Part shown: in pieces, positions 20,075-28,600 of the stretch
Layout: the number at the start of each line of letters is the position of its first letter
Position numbering within the stretch: the stretch's first letter is position 1
Assembly (NCBI GenBank): GCA_003615045.1
Contig: ML014183.1
Location: 24,444-88,443, forward strand
DNA from: Caulochytrium protostelioides
Lineage: Eukaryota > Chytridiomycota > Caulochytriomycetes > Caulochytriales > Caulochytriaceae
Length of the DNA stretch: 64,000 nucleotides
Direction of reading: 5' to 3'
The notes under the pieces: model-generated
Told to the model about the DNA's origin: nothing
Databases searched by the model: none
What the model saw: only the letters and a program-made list of their open reading frames with translations
Position numbers and translations under genes: made by a program

Positions 20075-21259
20075 CTAAGCGTGTTTGGGGATGTCGAGCT
20101 TCATGGAGAAGTCCACGTGGGGCACGCCCTGCGAGAGCGAGCCGAAGCTCAGGACATCGACGCCCGGCAGCATGTAGTCGCCCGCGTTGGCGACCGTCAG
20201 GCCGCCGCTGACTTCGATCAAGCATCGCGGTTTCGCGAGAACGCGGCTGTTGCTGCCGTCGTCGGAAACGAGCGGCCGATCAGGCAATGTGGCGATGCTA
20301 GCGGCGACATCGGCGGGCGACATGTTGTCGAGCATCACGACGTCGGCACCAGCCGCGACGGCTTCGCGGAGCCCCGCGGCCGTGGCGACCTCGACCTCGA
20401 TTTTCACGGCGAAGCCGGCGTGGGCCCGGGCCGACGCGACGGCACGAGGAATGGACCCCACCGCTGCAATGTGGTTGTCCTTGAGCATCACCATCCCCGA
20501 CAGGTCGTAGCGATGCGGGTCGGCGCCGCCGACCACCATCGCGTATTTCTCGACCAGACGGAACCCGGGCGTGGTCTTGCGTGTGCCCACGATCAGGCCA
20601 GGCCACCCCCGCTGCTGTTTCAGACCGTTCAGCGCGTGCGCCCTGTGCTTGCCAGAGAGAGGGATAGCAGAATCCGACGTCGGAAGTCGAGATTAGAATG
20701 CCACGATGGGTCCCCGGTGTCAGACACCAGAATCCAGACAAAAAGAGATCACGCAGCCATGGATCATGAATCCATGCACATGAAGCGCGGTGAGTCAACA
20801 GGGGCACGATGGTTTGCACGCTGGGCGCCAGGTTCGACAGCCTCCATCACGATGAAACGTCCCAAGGAAGACTGACCTTGAAGCGATTCCCGACGCACGG
20901 GCAAGGATGTTGAGGGCCACACGCTCGCCCAGCAGGAGTCGGTTCATGGGGCCGCGCACGGTGGCCACGACGACGCGGTGGGTCCCCGGGTCTGGCGGCG
21001 GGACGCGCGCGCCCTCCGTCTCGGTCCACGTGACCGTGGCGCCGAGCTGCCGGAAGACCTCGTCCACGAAGGGGCGGCCGCACAGAACCGCGTCGCGCTG
21101 CTTGCAGTAGATATGCGCCGTGCCCGCGTCATCGCCGACGACGTAGCCGCCGACATCAAAGTGCGGCGCATCTTCGGCGAGGTATCCTTCGACCAGCCGC
21201 GTCAGCACGACGGGCGACAGCAGGCACGCGGCCCGGCACGGGAGGGGCTGGCGGGACAT
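20075..21259 (-). CDS. Quinolinate (nicotinate-nucleotide) phosphoribosyltransferase, two exons
   Basis: Joined exons 21259-20877 and 20642-20075 encode about 316 aa. The enzyme converts quinolinate and PRPP to nicotinate mononucleotide, CO2 and PPi in de novo NAD synthesis. Exon 1 carries the N-terminal alpha/beta domain (LLSPVVLTRLVEGYL) and GERVALNILARASGIAS. Exon 2 carries GTRKTTPGFRLVEKYA, KDNHI, the EVEV beta strand, DVVMLDNMSP, IEVSGGL and GVDVLSFGSLSQ, all family signatures including substrate-binding Arg/Lys/His positions. Splicing GTCAGT to CACAG gives GIAS followed by 19 residues and then GTRK, the same spacing as in animal QPRT. Start: ATG 21259 fits orthologues. An in-frame ATG at 21388 would add 43 Arg/His-rich residues and could be an alternative N-terminus. 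Confidence 0.93.
20643..20876 (-). other. Intron of the quinolinate phosphoribosyltransferase gene
   Basis: 234-nt intron, donor GTCAGT, acceptor CACAG on the minus strand. Removal restores frame between SGIAS and GTRKTTPG with conserved spacing. Read through without splicing, exon 1 leaves the family sequence immediately after the donor. Confidence 0.88.
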
Positions 21260-21941
21260 GGCGCGAACGGCGATGATGGGAACGGCGCCTTGCGTATGGC
21301 GTCGAGGTCGTGGATAGTGGTTCCTGCTGGCCCACGTCGCCGCATGACGCCGAGTGCCTGGGTCGGATAGGTGGCGTCGAGTTTTCATTTCACAGCAACC
21401 TCGATCTGGATCCTAGTTCGTCTAGGTCCCCGTGGCGATGTGGCGGGAGGATGACCGCCGTCGTGAAGGGTCTCCAAACCGACGGGGTGCGCCGCGATCT
21501 GATCCAGTGACGCGGGGTTGCGCCGCGCTGCGCCGGCCCGCCCAGCCACGCCAAACCACGCCGGCTCCCGCCGCCCGTCACGTGCGGCAGGTGGCGCTGA
21601 CGCCGATCTGCGGGGCCTGGCGATCGCGCGGGGCAGCCGGATGGCCTATCCGTGCACCCGGCGGGGAGAGGTGATACGATGTGCTTTCGTGCTTTCCTCT
21701 TCCGACTAAAACGTGGGTCATCAGGATGAATGCCTGCAGCTTGAAGCGCGTCGCCGGAATGTCGACAAGCTCCATCAAGCACACGCGGTATATCGATTAT
21801 ACGATGCAGATGCATCAGAAAGAGGACGTCGAAGGAGGATGCCAGCAACATGCAGCACGCGTCGTCCGTCCCTTTCCACACGATGGTGGCATTCAATAAA
21901 AAAAGGATGCTGAAGTCGCCCACAGAGATGACTCGCGCCGT
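21260..21941. other. Intergenic region upstream of the QPRT gene
   Basis: No gene recognised. Holds the promoter of the QPRT gene (unless translation starts at 21388) and the 3' flank of the glucosidase II beta gene. An AATAAA with an A-run lies near 21894-21904 on the plus strand, but no plus-strand gene ends just before it. Confidence 0.45.
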
Positions 21942-24589
21942 TTAGGACGCGGACGAGCACGCGGCCGGCGTACGGAAGCGCAGGGAGAACCGCCATTTCG
22001 ACGGCTCCGAGACGCGGGTAATGGCGTTTGTGGCGCCGCACTCGATGGCGACTTCCGCCGAGCGCACCCCGCCGTCCGGGCACCGCCCGCCTTCGTAGTA
22101 CTGCATCGCATACTCGTGCGGGCGGTCCGGGCGCTGGGGCTTGCGGCCGCCCCACCGCACAAACCGGCCGAGCAGCGTCGCGTCGCCGCCGCCCTGACTC
22201 AGCCGCGTGACGCGGTCCAGCGGACAGAACTCGTACGTCGCGTCGGCGCCGTCGAATGCAAAGCATTGCCGGAACAGCGCTTCCCACGCGCCGTCCGGAC
22301 CAAAGTCCATGCCGTCGGCCTCGTCCATCGCGTGCAGCGCGGCGCGCGCCGCCGCCAGCTCGCGCTCCGCCGCCGCAAAGATCTGCCGCGCCTTCTGCGG
22401 CTTGCGGCGCAGCGCGCGCGCCGCCTCGGCTTCGTCCGCGCCCCACGCGGCCATCACGCCGCCGTCGCTGCTGGTGCCGCTGGCGCCGCCGGGCGCCATG
22501 GGCATCGCGACCGGCGCCGCGAGCCCGACGGCGCTGAGCACGGCACGGCCACCGGACTGCAGCGTGCGCGCCGTCGACTGCGCCACCTTGCGCGGCCCGG
22601 ACCACGACCAGAGCCCGGAGGCGGCGACACGGACGAGCGCCGCGGCGCGGTTCCACGAGTGCTCGAGACAGCGCGCCAGCGGGCTGTACGGGTCGTCGCA
22701 GGGGTGGTCGAGATACCAGTCGATGACGTGGTCGTCGTCGACATCGTCGGCGAGGGCGTCGGCGTCGGCGTTGCGCTCGCCCGCCGGAGCGGCAGAAGCA
22801 GCGGTGTCCGCAGCGTCCTCGACGTCCTCGTCGTCCTCGTCCTCATCGTCGTCGTCTGGGGTCGTCGCCGCGTCACGCGCCGTCGCCATCGCCGCGACCG
22901 CATCGGCGAGCACGGCCGTCGCCAGCGGCACGTCGGCGCACGTCGCCCCCGTCGGCCGCGGCGTGCGCACAAGCGGCGGCAGGATCGGCTCGTTGAGTTT
23001 GCGGTCGACCCGCTTCTGCTCTTTCGCATACGCGTCGTCCTCCTCGTCCCAGTCGGCGAACCGCGCGTCCAGCGCCTGCACGGCGTCGGTATGTTCGGGG
23101 TGCATGGCATACGCCACGTGAGCGTGGTCGTGGTCGCCGCTGCCCGACGCGGCGTCGTCGCTGCCGCCCGGGGCCGCCGACGGTGGCGGGATGCGCTTCA
23201 GCACCTTGAGGGTCGCATAGACCTCGTCGAGCCGTTTCTCGAGCGCCGCGACACGCGCCTTGCGGTGGTCTAAGACGCCGAGGGTGCGTTCGAGGCGCGT
23301 CGGACACGCGGCGAGCTGCTCTTCGGCGAGGCGGCGCTGCCGGCGACGCTCGAGCTGGGTCTCAAGGAGCTCCGCCTGCTGGACGGTTTGGTTCAGGAAG
23401 GCGACGCGGGCCGAGGACGCGGCGAGCGTCGCGAGCAGGTCGTGGCGCTCGCGGCGGCGCTTCTCGGCGAGGGCGGCGTGGTCAGCCACGTACGCGGCGC
23501 GAGTGGCTTGGCCGGCGGCGCGGACGGCGGCTTCCTCGGCGGCGCGTCGGCGCGCGGCGGCGGCCTGCGCGGCGCACGTGGAGGGGCAGGCCGTGCCGGA
23601 GGCCCACTCGTCGGAGCCGTCGCAGCACGCGGCGTCGCAGATGCCGTCATTGACCGCCGACGACGGGATCGACTGGCCGACGTGGCCCTCGTTCGCGCAC
23701 CAGAAGCGCGGCTTGCTGAAGGGCCCGATGGGGAAAGCGCCGGTCGCGCGGTCGTGGGTCACGACCGTCAGATGGCTGCACGCCGAGGTTCCGACTTCGT
23801 CGCTGCCGTCGGGGCAGTCGCAGTAGCCGTCGTTGATGGCGGACGCTGGTAGCTGCCGCGATTTGTCGAGGCAAGTAAACACGTGCTCGGCCGCCGTCTG
23901 GTTGCTGGCCATCTCAAACGTATAGTGGGCCACCACTAATACGCGAATCATACCGCGCAGGAAGCGTAGGCCATATTCATCATGGAAAGAGAAAGGGAGT
24001 CTTGCCAAGCAAATCAGGGGTTCGATGAGTACGGTGGGATGGATCATCATGCACCTGTGTGGTCTGCAGCCAACCCACTACCAAATGACTTACAGCTCGG
24101 GTGGACGCCACGCAACGCATTGGCTTGCCACGCGTCAGCCAGCGCAGCTTTGGCAGCCGCAGCCGTCACTGCTGCTGCCGAGGAAGCGGCGGCCGATGCG
24201 GCTGAAACCGTTGATGACGCCGCTGCCGCCGCCGTTGATGACGCTGCCGCCGCTGCCGTCGGCCCGCTCGTTGTCAGACCGTGGCGGCCGCGGCTCTCGT
24301 CCGCACCCGCGGCCTGGGCGACTGCGGCGGCCACGGGGTCCGCCACGGCGTCGGCATGAGAAGGCGACGCGACAGCCGCGGGGGTGGCGGCCGTCGCGGC
24401 CGTAGCGCTGAGCGGCGCGCCGGTCCAAGATGGCGACGCGAGCAGCGGCAGCACGAGGCTGATCAGGAGCACGGCGAGCAGCCGCCGCGCTGACGGCGTC
24501 GGCCGTCTTGGGCATCGTAGGGGCACCGGACACGGGCGGCCACTCAGCGCGGGCGCCGCTGCGGGCGTCTGGGAGGTAGCCGCGGCCAT
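21942..24589 (-). CDS. Glucosidase II beta subunit (PRKCSH/GTB1 type), two exons
   Basis: Exons 24589-24094 and 23935-21942 join to about 829 aa. Residues about 35-55 form a hydrophobic ER signal (LLAVLLISLVLPLL). An Ala/Ser/Thr-rich spacer of ~100 residues follows, then the family motif GVHPSLVAHY spans the splice junction. Next come two LDL-receptor-like Cys repeats (FTCLDKS...YCDCPDGSDE and WCANEG...NDGICDAACCDGSDEW), a long coiled coil, an acidic stretch and a C-terminal MRH lectin domain (YEFCPLDRVTRL, YYEGGRCPDGG, IECGATN, RTPAAC). The beta subunit retains the catalytic alpha subunit in the ER and recognises mannose for N-glycan trimming. Oddities: the usual SEPSKC is SEPSKW, so one MRH cysteine is missing, and the protein ends ...ACSSAS without an HDEL-type retention signal. 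Confidence 0.9.
23936..24093 (-). other. Intron of the glucosidase II beta gene
   Basis: 158-nt phase-1 intron with donor GTAAGT and acceptor TTAG on the minus strand. Splicing joins RGVHPS to LVAHYTF, recreating the RGVxPSLxxxY start of mature glucosidase II beta and giving the otherwise signal-less exon 2 an ER signal sequence. Confidence 0.85.
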
Positions 24590-25661
24590 CGAGGCGCGGC
24601 GAGCAACACAGTCAACAGAAACGCAAGTCGTGAGCTCGGCACGAAGAAGGGTAAACGGCGCGGCAGCAGCAGCGCATGACGGTATGACGCTCAGTATGCC
24701 GCAGGGTCCAGAGTGACGTCGGAGACGGGGGGTCGGCCGACGTTGACGGCACCCTGACGGGCCACCCCACCCGCGACGCGTGCGCGTCACTGTTTTCTGA
24801 TGAAGCAATCGGCCGCGTGAACGTTCATACTGCGACGCGACGCGAAGGTCGTCGGCGGCATCCGGGACACGGCATCGGATCGGCTGTGGGCCACGTGCGC
24901 GTGGCACGTGGCCGTCACGGCGCGCTGCACGTGCGCGTCCCGGCCAACGCGCGAGACCCGCGCCTGTGCGATCCGACCGCGGCGTCGGCGTCGGCGGCGT
25001 CGGCGATGGCCGTCTAAGCCACCTGCGTCTGAGCCACCCGCCGCGGCGGCCGGAGCTGTCCCACTTCACGCACCGAATGTGCTCATCCGGCCGTTGCCCA
25101 CAGCGTCAACCCGACCTGGTGGGCCGACCGCTCTCATCAAGACGATTCATACTGTGTCCGTACGCAGCGCCACGAAGCCGCGTCTGTAGGAACGATGGCG
25201 TAGGACGACGGCGATCGTCGGCCGTCTGAACCGCGGCTGGCTAGCCCCCCAGCGGCGCTTCCCCTAACGTGGCGCGGCCGACCCGCCCCGACGCGGTGGG
25301 GCGGAGGGATCGGCGCGACGGCGGTGGTAGTGGCCCCCCGCGGCGTGGTGAACAGTGTAAATCGACCAACGGCGGGCACTGTTGGGATATCGCATGGAAC
25401 ACGCACTCATCAAGGACGATAAATGGATCCGGCATGACTCGTAGCTGGTCACGGCGTTGCAGCGCGGCGGCATTGCTCTCTGGAGCCTCGCCCGCCCACC
25501 TGGTCGTGGTCGATCTCGCTATCGTGGTGCATGGTCCTCCTCGTTGTTCCGTGGCCTACCGAGTCCGTTTGGCGAAGCGCTTCACCCCGGCCTGAGCTCT
25601 AACCGTGCGTGCGTGTGCGTGTGACGCCGCCGCCGTCGCGATCTGATCCGCTAGACGCGCG
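24590..25661. other. Divergent promoter region between glucosidase II beta and LRR-DIL genes
   Basis: About 1.07 kb separating two divergently transcribed genes. No protein-like frame and no distinct repeat. Presumed to hold both promoters and 5' leaders. Confidence 0.5.
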
Positions 25662-28600
25662 ATGCTCGCGGCCCGGGCCCCGCCAGCCGGCCTCGCTGCG
25701 CCGTCCATGGCGCCGTCCATGCTGCCCGCGGCGCCGACGGCGCCCACGGCGCGGCCGTCCTTCGACCTCGACCTGAGCTACGGTCGCAACGCGCCGTCGG
25801 GCCCGGCGCGGCGGCTCGCGTCGCTGCTGGCGACGGCGCCGGCCGACGCGGCGCGGCTCACGCGCCTCTTCCTGGCCAACAACCACCTGACGGTGCTGCC
25901 GTCGGAGATCGCGCACTTCGGCGGCCTCGTCGCGCTCGATCTCTCGTTCAACATTGCGCCGACGATTCCGGACGCCGTCGGCCACGGGTTGTATGCGACC
26001 CTGCAGACGCTCGATGCGCGCGCCAACCGGCTCGAGCAGCTGCCCCCGAGTCTGGCGCGCGCCACGCGGCTGACGGTGCTGCTGCTATGGAAGAACCGGT
26101 TGGCCATGCCGCCGCAGCCCGCCGCCGGCGCCGACGGCGCTGATGACGACGGCGCCCGCGGCGACGACGACAACGACGACAACGACGACGGCGACGACGA
26201 CGACGGCACCCGCGATGTCGAAGACCGAGGCGCCGCGTCGCGGATCAGCAGCACGGCCGGGATCCCGTGGGGCGACCGCTTCTTCCGCGACTTAACAGCG
26301 CTCACGGTGCTCGATCTGTCGAACAACGCCTTGACGCGGTTCCCCCATACCATCTTCAGCGCGTGCCGCCGCCTCACGTCGCTGCACCTGTCACATAACC
26401 CGCTCGCGCCGGACCCGCGCGACCCGGCGCAGACGCGGCTGCCCAACGCGCTCGGGAACCTCGTCCACCTGCAGAGCCTCGGCCTGCGCGGCCTCGGCCT
26501 GACGGCGCTCCCGGATGCCCTCGCGAGGCTGACGGCGCTCGAGCGCCTCGACGTGCGCGACAACGCGCTCACGGTGCTGCCGCCCGCGTTCCTCGACGCG
26601 CCTCTGCCCGACCTGCTCGAGGTCCATGCGCGTGGCAATCGTCTCCGGGCGGCGCCGCGGTGGCGCGCCGCCGGCCGCCTGCACCTGCTTGATCTGCGCG
26701 AGAACCCCTTGTCCGACGAGACCGAGCGGCCGACGCCGACGTCGCTCCGCCTGGCGTCTGACATGCCGAGTCTCGTGCTCCTCCCGCCCGGATGGACGCC
26801 TGCCACCGCCACCGCTAAGATCACTGTCGTCGCGGCGACGGCCTCGGCGGCCCCACCAGCGCCGGCGTCCCCGACAGCCGCATGGCCGCCCGCCGCCGCC
26901 GCCACCCCCGCCGTTGGCAGCAGCCTGCCCCATGCGCCGTCCGCGTTCCGGCTCCCCAGCAGCCCCGCGAGCGCCGTCAGCGGCTCGACCCACGCCGTCG
27001 GCCTGATGTCGCGTGCGAGTCTCCTGCACAGCACGCCGTCGCCGAACCTCCTGCATCCGCGGCCGCGCGCCGTCACGAGCCCCGCGCCGCCGTCGCCGCT
27101 CGCCCGGTCACCCGTCACGGCCGCGGCCGCCTCGACCGCGGCCGCGCTCGGCCCGCCGCAGCGCGTGGGACGCCTGCCGTTCATGGCGCTCGTCTCGGGC
27201 GCCGGCATCGAGCCGCCGCCGGCGTGTCCACAGCCCCAGCTCGCGTTTACCATCGTGCTGATCCCGCTGGCGCTCGCGGACGGCCAGGCGCCCCCCGCCG
27301 ACGCCAAGCTCACGTGCGTGATCCAGCGCGCGCCGCACGCGGCCCCGACGCTGGCCCGCGACCCCGTGCGGATGGCCCTGCGCGCGACCGAGCGGACGCC
27401 GACGTTTCTGGCCTACCGCGTTATCTACGACGCCGCCCAGCCGGGCGACTACCACGTCGCCGTGTCGATGGACGGCGAGCCGCTTCCGGGGTCGCCGTGG
27501 GTGAAAGCGATCCAGCGGCCGTCCCGGTCGGCGGCGTCCCTCGGCGGCCACGACGGCGCGGCCATGGGGGCCGGCGGCCCCGTGGACGAGCCGGCGGAGC
27601 GCGCGGCAGGGACGACTCACGCCACGATGGTTTCGGAAGCCGCGCCGAGGGGCATGTCCGCAGAGTCCCAGACGCCGGCCACCGTCGCGACAGCGGTGCC
27701 GGCCCCGACGGCGTTGCCGGCGCTGTCAGGCAAGCCGGTCTGGCTGACGCTCGCCCTCGATCCGCTCGCCAGCGTCAGCGTCGTCAGCGGCAGCATCCAC
27801 CTGCTGCTGCTGCGTGCAGAGCCCCCGCGGTGGTTCCACCCGGCCGCGTACCGCGTCGTGCTCGATGCCCACGGGCCGTCCGGCGGAACCGCGCTCGCCT
27901 CGGCCACTCCGACGCCCACCACTACCATGCCCACGCCGACGGCGTCCGTCCCGACGGCGTCCGTCCCGACGGCGTCCGTCCCGACGGCGTCCGTTCCGAC
28001 GGCGTCCGTTCCGACGGCGTCCGCCCCGACGGCGTCCGCCCCGACGGCGTCCGCCCCGACGGCACCCGCCTCGATGACGCCCGCATGCCCGCCGATCGTC
28101 ATACCGCTCGTCGATGCCGGTGACGGCGACGTGCTGCTGCGCCTCGATGTCACGGGGTGCCGCGTCGGCCACTACACGCTGCGCCTGGAAGCCGTGGGCG
28201 CGGGGCCCGCTGACGAGGCCGTTGCGGCGCTCGTGGAGAGCGCCGTCCTGCCCATCACCGTGCTCGATGCCCAAACGAAGAGTCCGTCGGCCTCCGCGGT
28301 GCCCGAGGAGAAGCGCAACAGCACCAACAGCGGCTTCTCGTCCATCTTCCGCCGCAAGGGCGCGCATAAGAGCGTCAGCGGTCAGCCGAGCGCCGCGTCG
28401 CCTGCCACCCACAGCGGCACGACGACGCCCAGCGGCGGCACGACGTTCGGCAGCGGCCACCTCCTACTCGCGGGGCCTGTCACCCATCTCACGAGCCTCG
28501 TACCGGGTGCAAACGGACCCGCCGCCGCGCAACAATTTCTCGTCCAGAAGCTCCAGCACCTCGCCACTGCCGCCGCCACCGCCGCCGCCGCTCATCCGCT

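Noticed and set aside
21894-21904. AATAAA plus A-run as a polyadenylation signal
   Set aside because: It lies on the plus strand with no plus-strand gene ending nearby; for the minus-strand glucosidase gene it is in the wrong orientation.
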